DNA of 35,742 nt from a virus: the IMG/VR virus record IMGVR_UViG_3300042525_000913, positions 1 to 35,742 of that record; one strand, written 5' to 3'. The notes beneath the pieces are model-generated. The model made no database searches and was not told the DNA's origin. It worked only from the letters and a program-made list of their open reading frames with translations. Shown piece by piece: positions 7,511-14,059 of this stretch; positions within the stretch are counted from its first letter, which is position 1, and the number at the start of each line of letters is the position of its first letter. The position numbers were made by a program, and so were the translations under genes.

Positions 7511-7950
7511 GGGCGTACCTCCGTGTGATGGATCACCTGCACCAGGGGGGCCACCTCGGCCCAGCGGGTGTCACTCATCCCCGCTACATGCTGGGCATCC
7601 TTGAGATTGGCCAAGGGGCGGGCGGCAATCAGCTTGGCGGCGGTGACTTCCCCAATCCGAGGCAGGGCAGTTAGCTCCTCCAGGGTGGCGGAATTAAGAT
7701 CCACCAAAAACGACACAGTGTCGTTTTTGGCCTCACCCCCCTTCCCAAGGGGGGCAGGGGGGATCTCCGGCTCCGGCACCCCCTCGCCCTCCTGGGAGAG
7801 GGGGCTAGGGGGTGAGGGCGGCTCGGCCTCCACATAACCCACCGCCAACAGCGCCGCCGCATCCTCCTCCCCCAGCGCCACGGTTTCCCCCGCCTGGTAA
7901 TCGCGGGAGCCATCGCTGATGGTGGTGAGGGCACGGTAGAAATGCAGCAT
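7507..7950 (-). CDS. Connector-like N-domain plus helix-hairpin-helix domain, joined by repeat-derived linker
   Basis: 147 residues. Residues 1-43 (FYRALTTISDGSRDYQAGET...) resemble small phage connector proteins. Residues ~82-125 (VDLNSATLEELTALPRIGEV, then KLIAARP) are a classic ComEA-type helix-hairpin-helix that contacts DNA backbone. Everything between comes from dispersed repeats read in frame: PPSPPSPLSQEGEG (repeat A), EPEIPPAPLGKGGEA (repeat B) and KNDTVSFL (palindrome E). It follows the major capsid gene and is translationally coupled to the 51-residue membrane protein. The role of the HhH domain in the virion is unknown. Confidence 0.8.
   Translation of the reverse strand: MLHFYRALTTISDGSRDYQAGETVALGEEDAAALLAVGYVEAEPPSPPSPLSQEGEGVPEPEIPPAPLGKGGEAKNDTVSFLVDLNSATLEELTALPRIGEVTAAKLIAARPLANLKDAQHVAGMSDTRWAEVAPLVQVIHHTEVRP
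7704..7730. repeat. Palindrome E, copy 1
   Basis: A perfect inverted repeat with arms CCAAAAACGACAC and GTGTCGTTTTTGG around one A (27 bp). It is read in the gene as KNDTVSFL. A second copy with 12-bp arms lies at 24443-24467. Confidence 0.9.
7733..7820. repeat. Dispersed repeats B and A in tandem, inside a gene
   Basis: Repeat B (CCCCCTTCCC..GGGGGGCAGGGGGGATCTCC) is followed by repeat A (CTCCTGGGAGAGGGGGCTAGGGGGTGAGG). Both are read in frame on the minus strand as IPPAPLGKGGE and PPSPPSPLSQEGEG. Confidence 0.88.
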
Positions 7951-7975
7951 GGTTCAGGGTGGGGTTAGGGGCTGG

Positions 7976-8000
7976 GGTGGTGGGCGGTGCCCACCCTACG
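7976..8000. repeat. Dispersed repeat D copy
   Basis: GTGGTGGGCGGTGCCCACCC lies directly after the major capsid gene stop, in the spacer before the connector/HhH gene. Its inverted repeat could form a short hairpin in the late mRNA. Confidence 0.75.
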
Positions 8001-8001
8001 A

Positions 8002-8940
8002 TTAGGCGACGGCGTTCTCAATGAAGTAGCCCAGGTCAGGCGCGGAGATGATCTCCTTGAGGCTCCAACCCACGCGGGTGATCTGGCCGCCGCGCATCCC
8101 GATGTGGGGGTCGGGGATGGTGCCCGCGATGCGAGACCCGAACTGGCCCGTGAACCCAAAGGTGGTGCCCCGCTGTGGGCCTGCCAGGGTATCGCGGTAC
8201 AGCAGGGCAATGTGCTTGCCCCACACCCGCGCATAGGTGGCGGCTTGGCCACGGGCGGCGGTGTTCAGCCAGCCTTGGCCCACGTAGATTTGTTCGATCT
8301 CCAGCAGCTCAGCCACCTGCTCACGGGTCACGGTGCCCGCCGCTCCGGTGCCTGCCCCAGTGCCCTTGATGGCCTCAATCATCTTGGGATGCTGGCGAAG
8401 GACGCGCCACGCATCCTGGCCGATGACCATGATGTTGGGGCGCATCAGGGGGATGTCGAGGCGTAGCAGCAGGTCGCTCAGGGGGTTGCTGTCGGCGTGG
8501 CTGTATTGGGCGGTGGAGGTGTGCGCCACCTTGTTACCGCTGGGGTAGGTGCCCGCCGCAAACACCAGGTTGGCCACCCGGATCTCATGTCGCAGCGTTA
8601 GCAGGTTAGACAGGAACTCGGTACTCTTGCCCACCACGTCATAGCCGGGGATGTTGTTGGCCTCCAGGTCGTCCTGGGGGATGGGGTCATCGTAGGCGTA
8701 ATCCTCGGTGCTGTCGGTCACTTCCGTCCCGGTGAAGCTGAGCTGGTTAGGACGGCTCTTGCGGCCCACCTTGTCATCGGGCGCGGTAAAGCCTTCTTCC
8801 TTGGTGTGCTTGATGTAGGTGAACTTTTTGGGGACCGGGGTGATGGGCAGCACCTCCGCCCCAATCAGCGCCGGGTTGCGGTGGGCAATCGCCACCGCCG
8901 TGTATTCGTTGTTAGTCGGAAACGGGTAGTTCGCAGTCAT
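8002..8940 (-). CDS. Major capsid protein
   Basis: 312 residues, starting MTANYPFPTNNEYTAVAIAH. The pattern of an N-terminal arm (ALIGAEVLPITPVPKKFTYI), the PIPQDDLEANN segment, a central helical domain with IMVIGQDAWRVLRQHPKMIE, and a C-terminal beta domain is that of the HK97-fold capsid proteins found in many transposable and related phages. It follows the DUF2190 protein and the protease/scaffold gene, the usual head gene order. Size fits an unprocessed capsid subunit. Confidence 0.9.
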   Translation of the reverse strand: MTANYPFPTNNEYTAVAIAHRNPALIGAEVLPITPVPKKFTYIKHTKEEGFTAPDDKVGRKSRPNQLSFTGTEVTDSTEDYAYDDPIPQDDLEANNIPGYDVVGKSTEFLSNLLTLRHEIRVANLVFAAGTYPSGNKVAHTSTAQYSHADSNPLSDLLLRLDIPLMRPNIMVIGQDAWRVLRQHPKMIEAIKGTGAGTGAAGTVTREQVAELLEIEQIYVGQGWLNTAARGQAATYARVWGKHIALLYRDTLAGPQRGTTFGFTGQFGSRIAGTIPDPHIGMRGGQITRVGWSLKEIISAPDLGYFIENAVA

Positions 8941-8969
8941 GGCGTTCAGAGGTTAAAGGGTGGGTCAGG

Positions 8970-8991
8970 CGTAGGGTGGGCACCGCCCACC
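8970..8991. repeat. Dispersed repeat D copy, inverted
   Basis: CGTAGGGTGGGCACCGCCCA sits between the decoration-protein and capsid genes. It is the reverse complement of the copies at 4830 and 7976, showing that this family inserts in both directions in spacers. Confidence 0.75.
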
Positions 8992-9002
8992 ATCAATCAG
9001 GT

Positions 9003-9380
9003 CTAGGCACCTTGCACAGAGCCAGGGCCAATCAGCACCGCGCCAATGTCGCCGGATACCCCAGCAACCAGGGCTGTGCCAACGATGCGGTTGTTCACGC
9101 CAGCGGCAGGCGCAGCGGCCACAGCATAGCCACTGCCATTAGCCGTCACCAAGTCACCCGCGCTCACGTTGCCGCCGTAGATCACCTCGGCGATGCCAGA
9201 GACAAACACATCCACCCGGTCGCCACTGGCAGCGGCCACCTCGGTCGAGATGCCAATCAGCTTGTCGGTTGCGGCGGCTCCGGCCACCACCTCGCCAGCG
9301 GTGCTGTGGGGTTTCACAATGATCCGGGCAGGGATGGCCCCGCCAGCATTAAACGCTTTTACCAGTCCGTCAGTACGCAT
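9003..9380 (-). CDS. Capsid decoration protein (DUF2190 family)
   Basis: 125 residues, Gly/Ala/Val rich and beta-type, starting MRTDGLVKAFNAGGAIPARI. DUF2190 proteins stabilise or decorate phage capsids. Recognisable elements are the N-terminal ARIIVKPHSTAGEVVAGAA, the middle DVFVSGIAEVIYGGNVSAGD and the C-terminal GTALVAGVSGDIGAVLIGPG. It lies between the protease/scaffold gene and the major capsid gene, as expected. Confidence 0.88.
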   Translation of the reverse strand: MRTDGLVKAFNAGGAIPARIIVKPHSTAGEVVAGAAATDKLIGISTEVAAASGDRVDVFVSGIAEVIYGGNVSAGDLVTANGSGYAVAAAPAAGVNNRIVGTALVAGVSGDIGAVLIGPGSVQGA

Positions 9381-9423
9381 AGGGAATCAGGGGTTAGAGG
9401 TCAGGGGTCAGGTCTTCTCCTGT

Positions 9424-9463
9424 CCCCCCTCTCCTTCCTAGGAGAGGGGGCTAGGGGGTGAGG
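9424..9463. repeat. Dispersed repeat A copy
   Basis: A repeat A copy (CCCCTCTCCTTCCTAGGAGA...) lies in the spacer between the protease/scaffold gene and the decoration gene. It has the same orientation as the other copies. Confidence 0.85.
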
Positions 9464-9487
9464 TTCCAAGGCCAGGGGTGAGTGCCG

Positions 9488-9913
9488 TTATTTTTTGGCG
9501 ACCTTGGCTACCGCTTCGGCGGCTCCGATGGTGATGCCCTTGGCGGCTTGCTCAGCCTGGTAGGTGCGGGCCGCTTCGGCTAGGGCAATGGGGTTCTCGG
9601 CAAAGTCCACGGTGTCGCTGGGCTTGGCCACCTCACCAAATTCCACCAGCTTTGGAAGGCCGTTTAACAGCCCCTTAAACCGCTCTAAAGGGGTCTCGCC
9701 TTCGGCAAATTCCACCTCGGTCGGGTGGCCAGGGTCGAGGTGGCAGAGGAGCGAAACCACGGTGTCCTTCTGACTGGGGTGCAGTTTCTCCTTCAGGCTC
9801 TCGGCAAAGGCAACGTGCTCGGCCTTGGTTAGCTCCGCTTCCTTGGCGGCTAGCTTGGCCTCGCGTTCAGCCAGGGCCGCTTCACGGGCAGCAATCTCTT
9901 CAGCAGTGGGCAT
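9488..9913 (-). CDS. Possible nested scaffold protein, in frame within the protease gene
   Basis: ATG 9913 (MPTAEEIAAREAALAERE) begins just at the coiled-coil scaffold part of the protease gene. AGGTAG lies about 6 nt upstream. The product would have 141 residues, keep only the scaffold segment, and correspond to Mu gpZ. This is based on analogy and the internal start signal. Confidence 0.45.
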   Translation of the reverse strand: MPTAEEIAAREAALAEREAKLAAKEAELTKAEHVAFAESLKEKLHPSQKDTVVSLLCHLDPGHPTEVEFAEGETPLERFKGLLNGLPKLVEFGEVAKPSDTVDFAENPIALAEAARTYQAEQAAKGITIGAAEAVAKVAKK

Positions 9914-10453
9914 AGGGTCTACCTGGGTAGGGGTGTCGTCAGGGTCAAACTCTTGTCCCCCCTCTCCTTCCTGGGCTAGGGGGCTAGGGGGTGAGGGCGG
10001 CTCGGCAGTGGGGGCATCCTCAGCAAAGGCCACCTCCACCACGTCGCTCTCTTCTTCGGCAAAGCTCACATCGGCCAGCCCCTTAATCGCCGGAGGCTGA
10101 GCACCCAACAGCCCAACGTCCCTGAGGTAGTAAACGCCAGGGACAGGGTTGCGGGGAGAGGTGGGGGTATAAAATCGGGCGCTGCGTTTCTTGAAGGGGC
10201 CACTCACCAACTCGGCAAATTCGGCCACGGTGTTATGGGCGGTGGCCACCAAGCCCCCCTCGCCAAACTCCAACGCCTGCACCCAGCCATAGGCCGGGGC
10301 GGTGTCTTTGGGATGGCCAATGACCACAGGCGCTTCGTGCTTGGCAGGGTCGTAGGCGGCGGCGCTGGCCACCAGGTCGGCCTCCGAAAACACAACCGAG
10401 GTGCCGTTCTGGTCGGTAAAGCTGCCCGGTCGGGCAAGGGGCAAACGGGGCAT
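9488..10453 (-). CDS. Capsid maturation protease with C-terminal scaffold (Mu I/Z-like)
   Basis: 321 residues from ATG 10453 (MPRLPLARPGSFTDQNGTSV); the longer upstream frame overlaps the divergent gene start region and looks non-coding. Residues ~1-145 match the Mu gpI protease family, with APVVIGHPKDTAPAYGWVQA and FAELVSGPFKKRSARFYTP. A linker containing repeat A (PPSPPSPLAQEGEG) follows. Then comes a charged, helical scaffold region (EEIAAREAALAEREAKLAAK) ending in AVAKVAKK. In Mu the scaffold gpZ is translated from an internal start, and a matching ATG with upstream AGGTAG is seen at 9913. Confidence 0.9.
   Translation of the reverse strand: MPRLPLARPGSFTDQNGTSVVFSEADLVASAAAYDPAKHEAPVVIGHPKDTAPAYGWVQALEFGEGGLVATAHNTVAEFAELVSGPFKKRSARFYTPTSPRNPVPGVYYLRDVGLLGAQPPAIKGLADVSFAEEESDVVEVAFAEDAPTAEPPSPPSPLAQEGEGGQEFDPDDTPTQVDPMPTAEEIAAREAALAEREAKLAAKEAELTKAEHVAFAESLKEKLHPSQKDTVVSLLCHLDPGHPTEVEFAEGETPLERFKGLLNGLPKLVEFGEVAKPSDTVDFAENPIALAEAARTYQAEQAAKGITIGAAEAVAKVAKK
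9957..10000. repeat. Dispersed repeat A copy inside the protease/scaffold gene
   Basis: It is read in frame as PPSPPSPLAQEGEGG and lies between the protease and scaffold domains, so it lengthens a linker without touching either domain. Confidence 0.85.
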
Positions 10454-10587
10454 AGGGCGCACAGAAAAACCACTGCGCCCAGTATCGCCACCCGGCCCGC
10501 CCATGGGCAGGCGGCAGCCCTGCCACCTGCCCAATGCCCCAACCCCGCCCCACAATGGAGGCTGACCCCAAGGAGCCACCCCGGCCC

Positions 10588-10920
10588 ATGAGCATCAAAT
10601 CTAGCCCCGACCGCATTCTCGATATTCTGGAAGCCCGGTTCCAGCCCAGCACCGTCAGCCGCACGGCAGTGAATGCCAGCGCCAGCAGCGTGGCCCTCGT
10701 TGCCGCTAATGCTGGCCGGGTGGGCCTCGCGATTTTTAATAATGGCAGCACCGATCTGCATCTGGCCTATGGAACCACGGCGGCTACCACGACGAGCTTT
10801 TCGGTGCGGGTTTCCCCTGGTGGATTCTATGAGGCTCCGGTGGGCTGGGCGGTGCTGGCGGTGCAAGGGATTTGGTCGGGTTCGCCCACGGGGACGGCTC
10901 AAATCACGGAGGTGCTGTAA
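10588..10920 (+). CDS. Unknown rightward late gene, 110 aa
   Basis: It starts at ATG 10588 (MSIKSSPDRILDILEARFQP) with AAGGAG 12 nt upstream; an in-frame ATG at 10555 is an alternative. The protein is beta-rich (AGRVGLAIFNNGSTDLHLAY, then SPGGFYEAPVGWAVLAVQGI). The look is that of a small virion or adhesin-associated protein that binds in a beta-sandwich, but no family was recognised. It is the first gene of a rightward trio and diverges from the protease gene. Its stop overlaps the next ATG by one base. Confidence 0.75.
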   Translation: MSIKSSPDRILDILEARFQPSTVSRTAVNASASSVALVAANAGRVGLAIFNNGSTDLHLAYGTTAATTTSFSVRVSPGGFYEAPVGWAVLAVQGIWSGSPTGTAQITEVL

Positions 10921-11450
10921 TGCCTTTGTTTCTGCCTAGACCTACCCTCGCTGATCTTGGTGGGCAATCCCTAGACAGCGACTTGACTGACATCGCCACC
11001 CTCGCCACGACGCCTTTTGGGCGTGCGTTTTTGACCCTGGCAGACTCTAGCGGAATCACGGTGCAGCAAAGCACCTGGACTCCGGCGTATGTAATGACGA
11101 CAAGCGGCAGTGTGACGGCTTCTACGGCTGAGGGGCGATGGTGGGCCATTGGAAAATTAAGGGTCGTCACAGGGTTTTTAGTTGCTAGCGGAGTGATTAG
11201 CCCTGTAGGCAGTGTGCGAAGTAGCCTACCGTTTGCCGTCCTGACGACTACTATTCCTGCCGCTGTTCGTGGTGCGGCATGGGCGGAAACGGTCACAAAC
11301 TTGTCAGCCGAAGCGCATGAAGGGGGTAGTTTATTGGTGCTAAGAAAAAACAGCCCAGGGGCCGCTAGTTCTCTAGTGAATGCGGCAGATTTAGCTACTA
11401 ATGCCGGCAGTAATCAAATTAGATTCTGCGTTATTTACGAGGTAGCGTAA
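10920..11450 (+). CDS. Tail-fibre or adhesin-like protein, 176 aa
   Basis: ATG 10920 overlaps the previous TAA by one base. The N-terminal motif LADLGGQSLDSDLTDIATLA, then FGRAFLTLADSSG, resembles the linker repeats common in tail-fibre and host-recognition proteins. The rest is a beta-rich domain, perhaps the receptor-binding part. It is followed by a DUF4376 gene, a frequent partner of tail fibres. Base composition is a little less GC-rich than the surrounding genes, which suggests a separate origin. Confidence 0.75.
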   Translation: MPLFLPRPTLADLGGQSLDSDLTDIATLATTPFGRAFLTLADSSGITVQQSTWTPAYVMTTSGSVTASTAEGRWWAIGKLRVVTGFLVASGVISPVGSVRSSLPFAVLTTTIPAAVRGAAWAETVTNLSAEAHEGGSLLVLRKNSPGAASSLVNAADLATNAGSNQIRFCVIYEVA

Positions 11451-11965
11451 TGGTTACTATTCACAACGGCGTAATTTTCCACCGATCCGAAAACAATCAC
11501 ATTCGGTCTTTCTATCCGCACCAGCCCTTGCCCAATGACGCGCCTACAGAGGTGCAGATAGCGGCGGCAGAACTATGGACGCCTGAGTTTGTGGCAGAGT
11601 GGGTCGCTCAGCAAAACCCAGCGCCCACGCTGGAAGAAGCCATTGCGGCCAAGGTAGCCGAAATTAAACAGCACTACTCCCGCCTGTCCTTTGAATACCA
11701 GGGCCATGTTTATCAATCTGACAAGGCTGCTGTCGCTGACCTAACGGCGTCTTTGTTGGTGGTTCAGACGGGCCTTCTGCCTGCTCCTCCTCCCTGGCGC
11801 ACGATGGATAACGAGATGGTGTCCTTTACCAGTGCTGAGTTTGTGGCTTTCGCCACTGCGGTGTTTCAGCACAAGGAAGGGTTGTTCACTGAGATGGTCG
11901 GCCATGTCGATGCTGTCCGTGCTCTGGCGACGGTTGAGGCGGTGCAAGCCTACTCATTCGGGTAG
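11450..11965 (+). CDS. DUF4376-domain protein (tail-fibre-associated)
   Basis: 171 residues; ATG 11450 overlaps the preceding TAA. The N-terminus (MVTIHNGVIFHRSENNHIRS) resembles short tail-associated proteins. Residues ~65-160 match the DUF4376 pattern: EAIAAKVAEIKQHYSRL, the WRTMDNEMVSFTSAEFVAFA block and a C-terminal helix. Such proteins usually lie beside tail fibres. The gene ends within a hairpin shared with the convergent gene at 11984. Confidence 0.82.
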   Translation: MVTIHNGVIFHRSENNHIRSFYPHQPLPNDAPTEVQIAAAELWTPEFVAEWVAQQNPAPTLEEAIAAKVAEIKQHYSRLSFEYQGHVYQSDKAAVADLTASLLVVQTGLLPAPPPWRTMDNEMVSFTSAEFVAFATAVFQHKEGLFTEMVGHVDAVRALATVEAVQAYSFG

Positions 11966-11971
11966 GCTTGC
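11944..11971. terminator. Hairpin between convergent genes
   Basis: Arms GCAAGCCTAC (11944-11953) and GTAGGCTTGC (11962-11971) pair perfectly around an 8-nt loop. The stop codon of the DUF4376 gene lies in the second arm. There is no long U-tract, so it may work as a weak bidirectional terminator. Confidence 0.55.
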
Positions 11972-11983
11972 CTTCGCCAGGGG

Positions 11984-12556
11984 CTAGGCCGCTAGGGCCA
12001 TCAGCACCTCCCGGTCGGTGGGTAGGGCGGCTAGCAGTTGCGCCTTGCGGGCGGCGCGGGCACCGGGCACCTTGGCTTGCTGGCCCAGGGTGCGCAGTTG
12101 GGGCACCGTCAGCCCTGCGTAGGTGCAGGTGATGGTGGCGGGGTAGTGGGGGTTGGCCTCAGTGCCAAAGGGGTCTGCGGGTTCGGCAGCGGGAGCCTCA
12201 GCGATGGGCCGCTCCAGGCAGGTCTCCACCTGGGCATCCACCCAGGACTGAATGATGATCCGGGCGGTTTGCCCCAGGGCGAAGGCGACGACGGCCCCGA
12301 CGTACAACGACCAGACGGCCACCTTGACCGCTTGCACGGTACGAGGATGGGTGACCAGGGCATGGATGCGCCAGCAGTCGCGGCGGGCCTTGCGGTAGCA
12401 GATGGCAGCGGTGTCGGCGGCGCTGTGGGCGGTGATGGTCAGGAGGTTGAAATAGGAAGAAGACTGCATGGTGGTGTCCCGTGTAGAGGTTGGGTGGTCA
12501 ATGTGGGGCTCTGTATTGATGTCGCTCAACTCGGCCCCGCGACCAAAGCGCCCCAA
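11984..12556 (-). CDS. Membrane protein with C-terminal SAP/Rho_N-like motif, 190 aa
   Basis: A TTG start at 12556 is preferred because a perfect Shine-Dalgarno AGGAGGT lies 7 nt upstream (12564-12570). ATG 12469 would give 161 residues. A single transmembrane helix (VAVWSLYVGAVVAFALGQTA) sits mid-protein. The C-terminal 40 residues (LTVPQLRTLGQQAKVPGARA, then KAQLLAAL) look like the small SAP/Rho N-terminal helix-extended-helix fold. The gene is not part of the standard Mu set and looks like a cargo gene. The gene at 13025-13321 ends in a similar motif. Confidence 0.65.
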   Translation of the reverse strand: MGRFGRGAELSDINTEPHIDHPTSTRDTTMQSSSYFNLLTITAHSAADTAAICYRKARRDCWRIHALVTHPRTVQAVKVAVWSLYVGAVVAFALGQTARIIIQSWVDAQVETCLERPIAEAPAAEPADPFGTEANPHYPATITCTYAGLTVPQLRTLGQQAKVPGARAARKAQLLAALPTDREVLMALAA

Positions 12557-12786
12557 ATTTTTTACCTCCTAGGGGATGTGAGGTCTCAGGTGATTGGCAG
12601 TTAGCGGCGGCCTATTTGCCGATCCTGCCTTGTAGAGGTTGGGGTTTGTTTTGTCCTGGCCGCTGCTCTTCCGGCCCGTCACCCGATTTGGTATCCCGCT
12701 GGGGTGCGGCTCTGTGGTGTGGGGCGGTGTGGTGTGTGCCCCGTTGATATAGTTATAATTCCTTTGTAGGGATTAAGTCAACCCCC
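12557..12786. promoter_or_regulatory. Divergent spacer with a candidate -10 for the 12787 gene
   Basis: TATAAT at 12754-12759 lies 27 nt before the ATG of the rightward gene. It is AT-rich against a GC-rich background. No good -35 is seen at 17 bp. The other side of the spacer carries the strong Shine-Dalgarno of the leftward TTG-start gene. No ORF is apparent here. Confidence 0.5.
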
Positions 12787-13068
12787 ATGTACAAAAAAAG
12801 TTTAGAGGCCGTCCAGGCCGCAGCAACAGAACTCCCCAGCGCTCCGGTGGTGGTGCTGTCTGGGGTCATGCTCACGGCTCGGCATTGCTACGATGTGCTG
12901 GCCGCTGCCACGGGGCCGATGGTGGCCCAGGCGGTGGCCGACCAGGTGAGCCACCGCACCGGGCGATTGATTGGCGCGGAAACCGTGCGGCAAATCCTCC
13001 GGGCCTTGCAGGCGGGTGGTCTGCCTATCGAGTCGCTGAATCGGAAGGGCTACCAACTGAAGCGCTAG
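12787..13068 (+). CDS. Unknown rightward gene, 93 aa (possible moron)
   Basis: It starts MYKKSLEAVQAAATELPSAP at ATG 12787. The protein is mostly helical; the C-terminal half (VSHRTGRLIGAETVRQILRA, then GYQLKR) could be a winged helix. It runs against the late genes with its own possible promoter, and its 3' end overlaps the convergent gene at 13025-13321 by 44 nt. That isolation is typical of genes expressed from the prophage. The family was not recognised. Confidence 0.6.
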   Translation: MYKKSLEAVQAAATELPSAPVVVLSGVMLTARHCYDVLAAATGPMVAQAVADQVSHRTGRLIGAETVRQILRALQAGGLPIESLNRKGYQLKR

Positions 13069-13321
13069 CCAACGCCGCCACCAGCTCGGCCTTGGTCATG
13101 GTTGAGTAGCCGGGGAGCTTCGCCGCCTTCGCCCTATCCTTCAGGTCGCGGATAGATAGAGTGGCTAGGTCAGGGGTGCTGGCCACCTGCATCCAGCCTT
13201 CGATCTGGGCTTGGGCTACCTCGCGAATCAGCGCTAGGCGAAGGCTAGTCCGTTGAGCAGGGGGGATCTGAAATTCTGCCAAGACCCTATCAATGCGTTG
13301 GGAGAGATCGGTGCTGTTCAC
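13025..13321 (-). CDS. Small protein with Rho_N/SAP-like C-terminus, 98 aa
   Basis: It starts MNSTDLSQRIDRVLAEFQIP. An N-terminal helical part is followed at residues ~50-85 by LATLSIRDLKDRAKAAKLPG, then MTKAELVAAL, matching the Rho-termination-factor N-terminal or SAP-like fold seen in some phage head-associated proteins. It lies just after the gpG-like gene in the direction of late transcription, with a 107-nt spacer, and is convergent with the gene at 12787. Confidence 0.7.
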   Translation of the reverse strand: MNSTDLSQRIDRVLAEFQIPPAQRTSLRLALIREVAQAQIEGWMQVASTPDLATLSIRDLKDRAKAAKLPGYSTMTKAELVAALASASVGSPSDSATR

Positions 13322-13428
13322 GGTCGTCCTCTGGATCAGCGATCCGCTATCCCTCTAGCCTAGCCGAATCCGTCTTAGGTGCTCTGATGCCCCCAATTCG
13401 TTCTAGGGCATTCTGAGCGGGCTGAGCG

Positions 13429-13887
13429 CTAGGTGATGTAGTCGCCCAAGATCCGCAGGATCTCTTCCTGGTCTTGGGGGCTAATGCCCAGGAAGGGGCG
13501 GGCGGGGATGGTGGCCTTGCGGCCTCGGCCTGCTTGGCCCCCTAGCTGATGGATGGCGGCATAGACCTCGTTGCTGCCAATCACCACATCGCTGCGGCTG
13601 GCCTTGTAGCGGATGGTGTCGCGCAGGGTGCCGCGTTTGGCGAGGATTCTTTTGCCACCGTCTACAACACTCCTCATCCGGGCCTTGCGGGCGGCATAGC
13701 GGGGGGAGAGCGCAGCCCACTTGCTGCCGTCTGGGGCGGTCTCGGTGTCGAAGCGGTCGCGGGTGGCCGTGATCATGTAGTCGCCAATCTCTTGCATGGC
13801 GGGGGTGAGGTCGGCCATGTGGTCTATCACCCGGTCAATGGCCTTGCGGAGTTCGGCATCGTCGATGCGGACGGTGATGTTAGCCAT
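13429..13887 (-). CDS. Virion morphogenesis protein (Mu gpG family)
   Basis: 152 residues, beginning MANITVRIDDAELRKAIDRV. The core YMITATRDRFDTETAPDGSK, then WAALSPRYAARK, is the hallmark of the phage virion morphogenesis family (Mu gpG, P2 gpS-like), which acts in tail or head completion. The C-terminal part AIHQLGGQAGRGRKATIPAR and FLGIS is also typical. It overlaps the small Cys gene upstream by 8 nt, giving the usual MuF to gpG order. Confidence 0.93.
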   Translation of the reverse strand: MANITVRIDDAELRKAIDRVIDHMADLTPAMQEIGDYMITATRDRFDTETAPDGSKWAALSPRYAARKARMRSVVDGGKRILAKRGTLRDTIRYKASRSDVVIGSNEVYAAIHQLGGQAGRGRKATIPARPFLGISPQDQEEILRILGDYIT

Positions 13888-14059
13888 TGGTTTCTAGTGG
13901 TTCATAAAGGATGCCGTCCTTCTCGTTGCCCACGGGATTGATGTGCTCCACGTCGCCACTGGCAAACCAAATCGGAATCCCATCTGGATAGGCCGCGCAC
14001 CCACGGGGTTCTCCCTTCCGGTAAGGGTAGATGTGCTTACACGTTTGACAGCTAATCAC
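13880..14059 (-). CDS. Small Cys protein next to MuF-ART, 59 aa
   Basis: GTG 14059 overlaps the MuF stop (GTGA); TTG 14062 is an alternative. The protein has CQTCKHIYPY at the N-terminus and RGCAAYPDGIPIWFASGDVE, HINPVGNEKDGI afterwards. This C-x2-C ... C-x-A-x-P-x-GIP ... H pattern is shared by small proteins I have seen beside phage portal/MuF genes. It may bind a metal. Its place directly after the MuF-ART fusion makes a partner or neutraliser of that enzyme possible, which is only an inference. Confidence 0.75.
   Translation of the reverse strand: MISCQTCKHIYPYRKGEPRGCAAYPDGIPIWFASGDVEHINPVGNEKDGILYEPLETNG

Noticed and set aside
10588-11965. Diversity-generating retroelement at the tail-fibre-like genes
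   Set aside because: No reverse transcriptase and no template/variable repeat pair was seen.
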